A stretch of 64,000 nucleotides of DNA from Heterocephalus glaber (Eukaryota; Chordata; Mammalia; Rodentia; Bathyergidae), in contig NW_004624747.1 of the NCBI RefSeq assembly GCF_000247695.1, positions 7,257,317-7,321,316 of the forward strand, written 5' to 3'. A model generated the notes under the pieces. It was not told the origin of the DNA. It ran no database searches and was given only the letters and a program-made list of their open reading frames with translations. The position numbers and the translations under genes are program-made. Shown in pieces: positions 54,142 through 64,000 of this stretch; positions within the stretch are counted from its first letter, which is position 1; each line of letters starts with the position of its first letter.

Positions 54142-55825
54142 GTCCTGCCCAGGTGCCAGATTCCAGCCACCAGGACTTGGCAATTGGAAATGGTTCATTT
54201 GTTTGTTTGTAACAATTAATCACCTTTACTTTCCTAACAAATTCCATCACTTCTTGGAATTTCTAATGTTTTGTTTCTTTTAGAAAATAAAAACAGTTTA
54301 TTAGTTTATAATAAGAAATGTAACTGCCAAGAACCCGGAGAATGATCTATAGGAAGCAGTTGTCCTCCCCAGGTGGCCAAGCTAGCAGGGCAAGGGGAAG
54401 TCAGGGAGGTTGGGGGTAATGTGCTTCATCCTCACCCTCTTGAGGAAAGGAGTTGGCTAACATCCCACCTCATTTGTCTTTGGTCAAGTTCCTTTTAAGC
54501 AGCTTCCTCCCTGAATGTGGACTTTTCTGGAGCCTCATTATGTTGCGATTGATTTTCTTCCTTTGCAAAAACTGCTTGGGCAGATTTCCACCAAGCTAAC
54601 CCTCAGAAGCCACCTGCCACAGTGGTGATTGCACAGATCCTCCTAGCAGGGTTCCTCTATGATGTGGGCGGGAGCAAACCACCCTTAGTCCAGCAGGCAT
54701 ATTCATGGAATTAGTAGGTGAGGGGAGACAATGGTGCAGCTGTGCATGAGTGGGCCTAGCCAGGGCCTGATTTATGCAGAAGTGTGGGTCTGCCCCACGG
54801 GGGCTCTGCCTTTTACAAAAGCAAAAACCAGGGCCCAAAGCAGAGAGGGACCCTGCACAGTTACATAGTCTTTTAAGCTGAGGACCTCCCTGCCTGATGA
54901 TCTTACTGTTGGCCTAGGATTGCAGAAGAAAGAAAACAAGGAGCTGGGTTAGGGCTTGGAATGACCTTAAAGTCTTCAGATCCTAGAAATGGCTTCCTTG
55001 ACCCTCATCATTAGCCTCTCCCAGTCAGTTCTGGATCAGGGTTCACAGCCTCCAGCAACTCAAGGGTACTTTTGAATTCCTGAGGTCAGTGGGTCATCAG
55101 GGAGACCTGTCCCCCACCCCGTGGAGTCCTCCAGGAAGAATTTCAGATGCCTGCAAATAAAGGGGCATTTGCTGGGCTCCCAGGTGCATGGTCAGTGGTC
55201 CAGTGGTAGGAACAGAATATATGGGACTTTGAAGGAGCCCAGATAGGCTCCCCAAGAAATCTACCTGGCCCCTTTCTCCTGGCCCCCACTCTAGCCCCAT
55301 TCACTTTAACCACAATTCTCACATGCATCCATCTGGTGTTGCCATTAGAGACAGCCCTCCCAAGGTGACTTGAAGTGGCCCTCTCCCTAGCTTGGTCCTG
55401 CTCACTCAGTCCTGGCAGGTCTGGCTGGTCAGGGCTCAGGGACTGACTCCAGGACCCAGGCTGATGGGGAGCAGGTATGCATTAGCCTCACTCTAGGTGT
55501 GTGTAGCCTACCATATATGTGCCTTTCAAAGGAAGGGTGTTCCTACTGCCCTCCTGGCACCAAAACACTCTCTTACTCAGGTTCTGGCTGGGTCAACAGT
55601 CTGGGAATGGAAATGATGGAGGCAATCCCCATGCTGTGCAACATGTTTAAGTATGCAGTGAGGAGTCTCTGGTGGCATCAGGCAGTTTGGCCAATTAGCT
55701 CAGGGAATCTTGCAGGAGTTTGTTTCTGTGCTATTCTATGCTTTGCTTTTCTCTATAGAGCTTTCTGATTTTTATCCCTTGAAAATGAATCCACTTTCTG
55801 GCCAAGTGATAACAAATGATGCTCG
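54142..55825. other. Unique-looking sequence, no gene seen
   Basis: No recognised repeat. Small frames lack splice context. Confidence 0.35.
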
Positions 55826-55829
55826 CCTC

Positions 55830-55960
55830 TCCTCACTATAGCCCAGGCACTGTGTTAACAGATGCTAACCCATCTTACAGATGGAGAACTGAAGGTTAAG
55901 ATGTTAAGTGGCTGTGGAAGGTCTCAGCCGTGAGAAGTAGCAAAGTGGGACTTCCAGGTC
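55830..55960 (-). mobile_element. MIR remnant
   Basis: CCCATCTTACAGATGGAGAA, then GAAGTAGCAAAGTGGGAC. Confidence 0.65.
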
Positions 55961-56159
55961 TTCCTGAGTGACACAAGGGGAGATTATTTCTTACTTGGGC
56001 CATTTCACTGGTTTGGGGAAGGTTGTTTAAGACTTGAACCTGCCCGTCTGTCTTATATCCAGTAGGGTAATGAGGTTCTGCCTCTGCAGGCCCTGTGGGT
56101 CTCTTCTCCACCCTCCCTCTGGAGCTCAGCTTCCACAGACCGTCAATAAATGTGGATGA

Positions 56160-56213
56160 ACGCTGCCTGTTTCGAAAGCGCAAGGTCCCGAGTTTGATCC
56201 CCAGAACCAAAAA
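56160..56213 (+). mobile_element. 5'-truncated ID-type SINE
   Basis: CGCTGCCTGTTTCGAAAGCG through GATCCCCAGAACC plus an A-tail. AATGTGGATG flanks both sides. Confidence 0.88.
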
Positions 56214-58860
56214 AAATGTGGATGGGAACCTCCCCAGGAGCCGCACTGGCCACATTGCAGCCAGAAGAGGTTGAAAGGCACCTAGAAATTTGTAGGGCTG
56301 GAAAAAGGAGCATTACAGAAACTACGCCACTGAGGCCTGGCCTAGGGGAACAAATTATGAGGAGAATCACAGGACAGTCAGGTTGTGATTTGCTTATTTT
56401 TTATTCTTTATTAGCTCAAGAGATAGGAATGGCACATGTATACACACACACTCACACACGCATCTAAACTTTGACTCTTCTCCTAACCCTTAATCTGCAT
56501 GCCACTTTACAGTTTACAAAACACTTTCCCAGTCCATTTTCTCTGAGGTGATCCATGTTTAGCACCTCCTGTGTGCCAAGCTCTGGGATATAGGGGTCCA
56601 TGGGGGCAGATGCAGTCCCTGCCTCTCACAGCCCCATGGCTCCTGGTGATGGAACATCTTTCCCTTCCTCCACCTCCCTCCATCATTGATACCTGAGTGT
56701 GACCTATGGAAAATTTTTTAGGGTGATTACATAGGCATCAGATAATTTCCAAGGATAAGCAGCTATGGCTGTTTTCAGGCCAGGAAAATGTAAACTAGTA
56801 GTTTCCAATGATCTGCCCAACAGTGCCAACGCTGATGGAGACGGATCAGTGGGTTCTCACATGTGAGTTGCTGGATGTTTAGAATTTAGTCTCACTTGTT
56901 TTGGCCTCGAGACAAATCTTGGTGCTGCATCAAATGAAACACTCACAAAGGTGGGGGTTCTTCTTGTTGTCCATTAAAGGATTCTTCTCACTGGTCAAGG
57001 AGGGCTGACCTCACTACTCTCAGCTGAGTGACTTGGTCTGATGTGTCTGCCCACCCTATTGGTATAGCCACTGGTTTCAAAGGATTCAGACCAAAGGCAG
57101 CACCTTTCCACATGCCAACAAGGACAGAAAGAAGCCCTCCTACCACAGCCCAAACAGTTGGTGCCATGGGGAGCTGAGCACCAGACCTGAATGAGATACA
57201 GGCAACTGCTCCCAAGTAGCCAAGTCGTAGACTGGGCTATGACTGGCCTGTGTGGTAATTGGTGAAAAAGCAAAACACAAAATTGAATTTGTTATACGGA
57301 TGAAGGCTAGGCTTCAGTGTGGAAATGAGGAATTAGTTTAGTATCCTGAAATGGAAAATTTTTTCAAATTTATTTGTTTTCCCAGGAGACAACACAGGGC
57401 ATAGCAGAAGGAAACCTAGGATCCAAGAGGCCTGGCAGTCCCCCTGGCTCCTCTTCAGCCTTGGTTTTTCTTATCTACAGAGCTAGGAGGCAGCATCTAA
57501 AGCCGCAGGGAACAAATATGCGTCCGTGTCTATGGCTGGAACCTGGTACTGTGGGATGTCAAAGGTGGCAGGACTTTAGGTGGCATCTAACCTGTTGTTC
57601 TCATTGTGGGTAGAGGGTTAGATAGAGGCTCTCAGTGGAGGCTGGTGCAGAGCTCAGACACACCCTGGAGAAGGCTCACTGTTGTCTAGAAACCAACCAA
57701 CCTAGAAGGCTGCTGGTGGGATGCTGGTGCATCCATGGTCTTAACGCAGCAGGTCAGAGGAAAGGAATGGAGCCCAGGTGCTTCAGCTTTCTGCCCTTCT
57801 CATGCCCATCACATAGACCCTCGGGTGAGAAGCAGAATGGATGGGCCAGCTCAGTCCGCACCAGGGAACTGGGTTGCAGCACCATGACCAGCTTTCTCAG
57901 CATGACTGGCACAGGGTCCATCAAGCAGCCTCCCCTCCTGTCCTCTTTCTGCACCTTTGGGTGAGACTCAAACCTGGACAGGACAGCTCTTTGCCTGCTC
58001 TGAGCCACTGACCAATGACCCCATATACTTTGATATTATACAAGTCTTTCATCTTTTTTTTCTTAGCCCTTGCTGTCCCCCTTTCTAGGCAGTGGAAGGA
58101 TTCATTGTCCTCCACTAGTGATCTGATGGCTTTGCTTCTCCACTACACAACAATTTTAAGTGAATCAAAAAGTATTTATCAATGGAACCCCTAAAACAAT
58201 GAAAGAAAGAAGGGCAAGGTGGAGAGAGGGAGTGAGTGAAGAAATCAATGAGTGAACTGGATTTGCATTTAAATAATTGAATCTGTAGTAAAAATTAAAA
58301 AAAAAACCTGGACAGGGCAGATGAGGGAGCCTGGATGGCCTGGAAAGGGTCAACTGCCACAGTGCCTAGTCGAGGATCAGCACCCATGTCCTGTCAGGGA
58401 GTCCCTGTGGAAGCCCCAGTTGGAATGAAAGCTGTAGGTGGGCTGGGCACTCTGCTGGCTGGAGGGGTCTGTGGGTGGCAGGTTGTCTTTAGCATCACAA
58501 CAGATGCCATAAGTGGAGCACACATCTCTATTTTTATGCTCCATCTCTGTGCCTGTGTTTTTATCCTTGGAGGTGGGCCCAGCTGCCCAGAGCTGTCCGT
58601 CATCCTGAGGACAATTGAGGACAGGGTGCAGTTCCAGGTCATAGCCTTCTGCAGAGGAGGGGCGCACTGGGTTCATGGACATCTGAACCTTTTCTGATGT
58701 GCCCATATTTTTCACCTTTCATTTTGTTCATGGGGTGACCATGTGCCCTGGCTCCCTCCAGTAAGACAGCAGGAGGAAGGAGGCAAGTTTCCTTCAGGAT
58801 TTGTGCTCCTTGGTCTTACTGCAGCCCAGGGATTCCTGGAAGAATTAAGAGATTCAGCCA
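56214..58860. other. Unique-looking sequence, no gene seen
   Basis: CA-rich run at 56436-56460. A hydrophobic minus frame (56988-57215) and paired frames at 58335-58715 show no recognisable domain. 56550-56640 resembles an old mammalian repeat tail. Confidence 0.35.
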
Positions 58861-59039
58861 GCATAGATACCAGTCTTTAGGTCCCTGTTTATTGGGTGAG
58901 GTTCCTGCCCTTGCAGTCCCACAGAGTAGATGCAAAGGTTGGCTTTTATATGGTAGGCATGGGGGCCCCAGCTCTTAGGTCCTACCTCAGCCTTAGGAAT
59001 GGCTTTCTTTGGGGAAGAGCAAAGCAGATTTTTTCTTTT

Positions 59040-59225
59040 TCCCTTTTTTTTTTTATGAGGGGGTACTGGGGATGGAACCTACCTATATCCCCCACCTATT
59101 TTTTATTTATTTTGAAACAGAGGTATCCCTAAGTTGCCCAGGCTGGGCTCAAACTTGCAGTATTCCTGCTTTAGCCTCCTAGCATGCTGTGATTAGAGGC
59201 GTGAACCACCATGCCTTGGCTAAGG
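59040..59225 (-). mobile_element. Composite ID+B1 (B4-like) SINE
   Basis: GGGGGTACTGGGGATGGAACC, then AAGTTGCCCAGGCTGGGCTC and GTGAACCACCATGCCTTGGC. Confidence 0.8.
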
Positions 59226-60440
59226 CAGGTTTCTGTCTCTGCTATCAGCATCCAGCTGATTGGATTCTGTGATCAAGTTCAGGACGCTTAACAAATACAC
59301 CCTACAATCTAAATAAAAGTCACCTAAGCTGCTGTAATTGAATGCTGGAGGTGCTAATGCTGCAGATTAGAATTGGCTGTGTTCTGCTCAGGGTGCAGCA
59401 CCCCCACAGTTCTCACTTGAAGCCGACACTGGCTGCCTTTGCTTCTCTTTCTCCTCTGAGGCCGGTGGTGGGGTGTCTTTGCACAGGCAGTCTGGGAGAA
59501 ACTGGAATGCATGCCATGCTCAAAACCCACGGCATTCGGGATAGACTGAATGCACTGCCACAGGAGGCTGAAGCCCAGAAAGGAATGACTGCTCAGGGTC
59601 AAGGCCATGGGCTGGAAAGCTGCGAGGGCTAAGGACTAGCCCTTGCCCCTTTGCAGTCCTGCATACTTGGACTCTGCTCTAGAGAGAGGAGAGGGACAGC
59701 AGTGCCCATGCCCTTTAAACACACTATTGGCACCAGGGAACATCACTGGCCAGAGTTAGTCTTGCTGGTAACTGAAGATTAGGTTTCAACCCAGGGCACA
59801 GTGTCTGTCACATTGCACAGCTCTAGATAGCCCTGCCAGGGTAGTGGTGGAGGGAGCTGTGAGGGAATCAGGGCAAGATTTCTCTTTCTTCCTCTACTCC
59901 CAGGGACCCTGCCCAGGTTCTGGGCATGCAGAGATGATGAACAGAAGCCACCACATTCTTCTTAAATATTTGAATGCCATAAATGTTCCTCTAGTAGGCC
60001 AGAAGCTGGTGGAGGGCCCATTGCTGGGGAGCCATGGAAGGGAGCCTGAGGCCTCAAAGAACTGCTCAGTTGAAATCACCCTTACTGGGCCTTGGGCAGA
60101 AAGAGGAAAGAAGAAATCCTAGTCATGGGGCACATGTGCCATGGCAGCACAGAGGCAGGAAAGCACCCAAGTGTGCACTGAGTCCAAGAGGCCTCCAGAC
60201 TGGCTGAAAGGCCAAGATGGAGAAAGGCTATGAGGCTGCTGGGAGTTTGACCAGGCTTTGCTGGCCACAGAGGACAGTGAGTGTCCTGCTTTCTTGATAC
60301 CCAGGGGTGGATAAACAGCCTAAGTATCTGTCCCTACTCAGGATGCTGCTAGGGCTCCCAGCATCCTCCTCTGGGGCTCTTCCCTTGTTACCTCCTTTTG
60401 TCCCCTGCTGGCCTGTCTCCTTCCACCGCAGTCCTGTCCC
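59226..60440. other. Unique-looking sequence, no gene seen
   Basis: No repeat recognised. GC content is moderately raised compared with the L1 region. Confidence 0.35.
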
Positions 60441-60445
60441 TCTAC

Positions 60446-60616
60446 CAGGATGTGTCTCGGCAGCATCTCCCCAAAGAACTCATCCAACCCAGCAATGAGC
60501 ACAATGCAATGGAATCCTGAGCTGAGGCCCCTACTCAGGGCTGCTGTCACCTCCAGCTTGATGTGTAAGGGAAGAAGTCCCCACTGGTCATCCTGGGCCT
60601 TGATCTCAAGGAGCTC
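60446..60616 (-). CDS. Speculative internal coding exon, unnamed
   Basis: On the minus strand, a pyrimidine-rich tract ending ACCTGTACAG precedes an open segment of exactly 57 codons. It begins ELLEIKAQDDQWG, ends EMLPRHIL and is followed by a donor-like GTAGAG. The frame stays open on both sides (60338-60706), and the peptide is balanced and amphipathic in composition, unlike the low-complexity frames elsewhere. I recognise no domain. The reverse strand is also open here, so chance or a decayed gene remains possible. Confidence 0.2.
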
Positions 60617-62105
60617 CTGTACAGGTGACAGCAGGGCCAGGCTGCCTGCAGAGAAACAAACAAGAGGCTGTGCAAACAGGATGGCCACAGGGAGTCTGCA
60701 TGTCACTTCTCTCCCTGACTCATACAGACTTTTAGTTTCTGAATTTCAATGGCTACCCCCACAACCAGAACTTCCCCACAGAGAAATCTGATCTATTTTC
60801 CTCCAAAGATTTACAAAAAAACCCAAAACTCTCCTTCTAAATATAGCCCACCTGGTACCACAGTTACCATGGCAACCTGTCCTTCCTAGGAGCTTCCTGG
60901 GGAAAGAGTTCTGGCCCTTGTGGTGGTACCCAGGGGGCTTCTAAGCCAGGGGGTTGAGGAGAACCCTGAGTGGGAAGCAGGGGGAGGCACAGTGAACACT
61001 CAGTAAACCCAAGACAGTATCTGTGCAAACATCAGCTGTGACAATGCAAGGGCGCAGACGGGCTTGGTGTGCCATGGGCTTATGCATGCATTATGGCCCA
61101 GCTCTGTACTGGCCACACACTAGGTACTTGACATCCTCCCCAGAATAGGGATTAATATCTCCAGATTAGGGACTGGCACACTTTACCCAGGCCACGTGGG
61201 GTCTGACACAGACCTGTCAGGTGATGCCTGACAGTTATCAGGGGATACCCAGTTGCCTGATTGAGGGTACAGCAGGGGTGAAAGAACAAGGAATAAAGAA
61301 TAAAGAACAAATGGTAGTTTATTACTTGGGGAGCCAGAAATTGATCTTAGCTCTCTCCTGGCTAAGACCAAGAGCTCTGGATTAATCAGTATTTATGATT
61401 ATACAACATAGCAAGGGGAGTGTAAAAGCAGGTGTAGGGAATAGCAGAACTAATGCACTAATGAGCTAGGCTGTAAAAGAGGAACGATAGTTTCTTGTGA
61501 AGGACAGGTTACAGTTAACAAGCCACCTGTGCTATCTTGCAGGTCCTAGCTAAAAAGCCATCTGCATTATCTTAGCTAATGTTTGCTCTTGGAGAATGGC
61601 TGCACAGTCAGAATTCTTCAGCTGTAGTGTTTTCTTGCTATTAGAGATGTCACTGATCTTATTGATCATTAAGATCTCAATTGTGACTGTTGGCACAGGA
61701 AAGTCTGTCTCCATGCACCAGCCAAAGGCTCATTTACAAGCCACACAGGCCTTGGAGTGACTCATAACTTTAATCAATAGCCAAATTCATAAGCCACATC
61801 AATAATACCTAAAGCCTGCTCAGTGTGGTTTTGAGCTGGTCTTCTGCACAGGCCTATCATGTTCTACCCAGATCACCCCCTCCCTGGCAGAGGGCCTGGC
61901 CTAGATGGTACAGTATATGTGCCAGGCTCTTTGGGGAGGCCAGAGGGACTTGTGAGGTCTATGTACCCGTAAAGGGGTCTTAGTGATCAACTAGAGCATT
62001 CAGAGACCACTCCCCAGGGCAGTGAGCCAGACTTAATGACCAACCTGGAATAAGAATGTGGCAGGCATTTCACTCAGCCATAGCACTTTCACACTGTGGA
62101 CAAAT
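60617..62105. other. Unique-looking sequence, no gene seen
   Basis: No recognised repeat body or exon. Confidence 0.35.
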
Positions 62106-62107
62106 AA

Positions 62108-62965
62108 TAGCTCCTAAAGACGCCCGTGCACTAATTTCCAGCACTTGTGGATGGATATATTACCCTATGTGGGTAAAGGGCCTTTGGCAGATGTGATTAA
62201 GTTGTGGATCTTTTTTAAAGTTGTAGATCTTGAGATGAGGGATTAGCTGAGATTATCCAAGTAGACCCAGTATAATCACAAAGTTCCTTTTTTTTTCATG
62301 CTCAATTTTAGTTCTTATTTTTATTAGTACATGCTTGCAGGACACAGTGGCTACATTTATTATGGGGAATTGGTACGTGCGTGTAACACATCTTAATTCT
62401 TTTTACTTCCCTTCCTGTCCCTCTCCCTCCATCTCTTCGTCCCTTTCCATTTGCAAAACATCTGTCTCCTTGTTTCCTATTATCTTTTATTTTGCTCTTT
62501 AAATTATTCGTACTGTATATTATACTCTGGGTTTCTTATATAAGAGAAACTATGTGATATTTAAACTTATGTGTCTGATTTATTTCACTTTTATTGTCCC
62601 AGGGTACATTCATTTTCCTACAGATGAATCAAGTTTATCCTTCTTTTTGGCAGAGTAGTAGTCCATTGTATATAAAAACCACATTTTTTATCCATTAATC
62701 TATTGATGGGCATATAGGCCACTTTAAAGAGGGAGGGAGGGAAAGAAGGAGGAAGGGAGGGAAGGAGAGAGAGAGAGACTGAGACTGAGATTAGATGCTA
62801 TTCTACTGGCTTTGGAGGTGGAAGAAGGGGCCACAAGCTAAGGAATGAGGGTGGCTAGAAAAGGCAAACACATTCTCCAAAAAAGAACACAACCCTGTCC
62901 CTGCCTTGATTTTAGGACTTCTGACTTCCAGAACTGTAAAATAATCTATGTGCTGTTTGAAGCCA
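62108..62965 (+). mobile_element. MaLR (MLT1-like) LTR, split by an L1 3' end
   Basis: The left part has TTACCCTATGTGGGTAAAGG and GGCAGATGTGATTAAGTTG. After the L1 it resumes at about 62780 with GATGCTATTCTACTGGCTTTG and CTTCCAGAACTGTAAAATAA. Confidence 0.7.
62288..62780 (-). mobile_element. LINE-1 3' end, antisense, with purine-rich tract
   Basis: ATTTTTATTAGTACATGC and GGGGAATTGGTACGTGCG, then a pyrimidine-rich tract match the 3' UTR units at 38.6 and 44.3 kb. ORF2-end blocks (GTAGTCCATTGTATATAAA) follow. A GGGA/GAAA-rich run (62730-62780) closes it. Confidence 0.75.
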
Positions 62966-63345
62966 TTGTATTCGTTTTCTGGGGCTAACAAATTGCCACA
63001 AATTGATGGCTTAAAACAATAGTAGTTTTTTCTTTCACAGTTCTGGAGGACATAAGTCCAAAATTAAGGTGTTAGTGGAGCCATGCTCCCTCTGAAGGCT
63101 CTAAGGAAGAATCTGTGTCATGTCTTTCTTTTCCGATGTTGGCAAAAATCCTTGTGGCTTGTAGACACAGCACTTCGGTGTCTGCCTCTGTACCCACAAG
63201 TCTGTGCCTTTTCTTTTCTTATAAGGACAGCGGTCATATTGGATAAAGTCACAGAATTCCGGTATGACTTTATCTTAACTAACTTAACTGCATCTGCATC
63301 AGTCCCTCCAAATCAGGTCACATTCTGAAGTTCCAGGAAGGACAT
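62966..63345 (-). mobile_element. MaLR (MLT1-like) LTR
   Basis: TGTATTCGTTTTCTGGGGC, GGCTTAAAACAATAGTAG, TCACAGTTCTGGAGGAC and CTTATAAGGACAGCGGTC are the antisense order of an MLT1-type LTR. Confidence 0.75.
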
Positions 63346-63621
63346 GAATGTGTAGAGGAAGGCACTAGCCAGCCCTGTACAGCTAATAAGGGTTGGGAAT
63401 TCTTACCCCAAGGAAGCTTCCCAGGGATGAGAGGCTACTGCCACCCTTTGATGGCCCTGCCAAGCCAAAATGTATAAAGTCATGACTGCTGCCATTTTGT
63501 AACACTCCCATAACCTGAGTTTTGTGGATTTCTCTTTTAACAAAAAGAATCCTTCTATCTAACTGGTTAAAGTTGATGGATATTTTAGGAATCAGTACTT
63601 TCCTAGAAATGGTCCTGTCTC
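63346..63621. other. Unique-looking sequence
   Basis: No repeat or exon signal before the SINE duplication at 63607. Confidence 0.3.
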
Positions 63622-63723
63622 AGGCCAGGAATGTAGCTCAGTGGCACCGAGCCTGCCTGGCAAGTGCAAAGTTCTGAGTTTGATCCCTGGTACCAGAAAA
63701 AGGGGAAAGAAAAAAAAATAAAA
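63622..63723 (+). mobile_element. ID-type SINE
   Basis: GGCCAGGAATGTAGCTCAGTGG through GATCCCTGGTACC with an A/G-rich tail. GAAATGGTCCTGTCT flanks it (63607-63621 and 63724-63738). Confidence 0.93.
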
Positions 63724-64000
63724 AGAAATGGTCCTGTCTGGGATGCATCTTTTATGCATTTGCTCCACTCAGTCCCACTGTCTAAGAGCTGGCCTGCACC
63801 ACATTTCCCAGCTCTGTGCCCAGCTTGGAGGCTGGGCTTGATTATCCTTTCTGTGCTCCACAGTCTGGAGTTGCTGTGTGCCTTTGTTGCTTTAGCTAGG
63901 GAGGCCCAGGGAACACCACTGGGAAAAGAAAGCATAACGAGTCTAAGCCCCAGGTACCTACCGTTGTGGGGAAGTCACCTGCATTGCAAGACACAGACCC
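63724..64000. other. Unique-looking sequence at window edge
   Basis: Nothing recognised. Confidence 0.3.

Noticed and set aside
56988..57273. Minus frame with a hydrophobic MAPTVWAVVGGLL stretch
   Set aside because: It looks membrane-like, but I recognise no family and see no splice sites. A second overlapping frame is equally open.
1..64000. CRISPR arrays, operons or bacterial-type defence systems
   Set aside because: The sequence is mammalian. The spaced repeats are SINEs and microsatellites, with no regular direct-repeat/spacer pattern.

Overview
This is nuclear DNA from a mammal, almost certainly a rodent. It is dominated by transposable elements and holds no complete protein-coding gene. 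Four signals point to a rodent: dozens of short tRNA-Ala-like (ID-type) SINEs with poly-A tails and target-site duplications; monomeric B1 (7SL-derived) SINEs; composite B1+ID units; and MT/ORR1-like MaLR LTRs beside mammal-wide MIR, MLT1 and old L1 remnants. The dominant SINE has box A and box B motifs and ends in GGTACC plus poly-A. It is not the muroid ID/B2 set I know, so I infer a non-muroid rodent (a Castorimorpha lineage is possible, unproven).

Layout. 1-4422: a decayed endogenous retrovirus on the minus strand, cut by the left window edge, with LTR, primer-binding site, gag, pol (RNase H and integrase) and env. Gag and the primer-binding site look betaretroviral; RNase H, integrase and env look gammaretroviral. 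4500-9350: L1 remnants and SINEs. 10.3-11.0 kb: a GC-rich, CpG-rich island with good splice donors on both strands, probably a promoter/first-exon region. 11-27 kb: mostly unique intron-like or intergenic DNA with MaLR LTRs, MIRs, B1s, an RPL21 processed pseudogene and a Tigger-like MITE inside a MIR. 27.0-27.7 kb: a second CpG island with an E-box/CRE-type motif and a short ORF that runs into a plausible splice donor. 28-38.5 kb: sparse repeats. 38.6-52.5 kb: a graveyard of antisense L1 riddled with SINEs. It holds a truncated 7SK RNA pseudogene, a 97-bp near-perfect inverted repeat, a hAT-like MITE and a 390-bp assembly gap. 52.6-64 kb: MaLR LTRs, a second hAT-like MITE, unique sequence and one speculative minus-strand exon.

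The genes do not form a pathway. The functional candidates are the two CpG-island promoters and perhaps the exon near 60.5 kb. Everything else that is recognisable is mobile or retrocopied DNA. LINE-1 activity explains most of the structure: SINEs, the RPL21 copy and the 7SK copy carry poly-A tails and/or flanking duplications.
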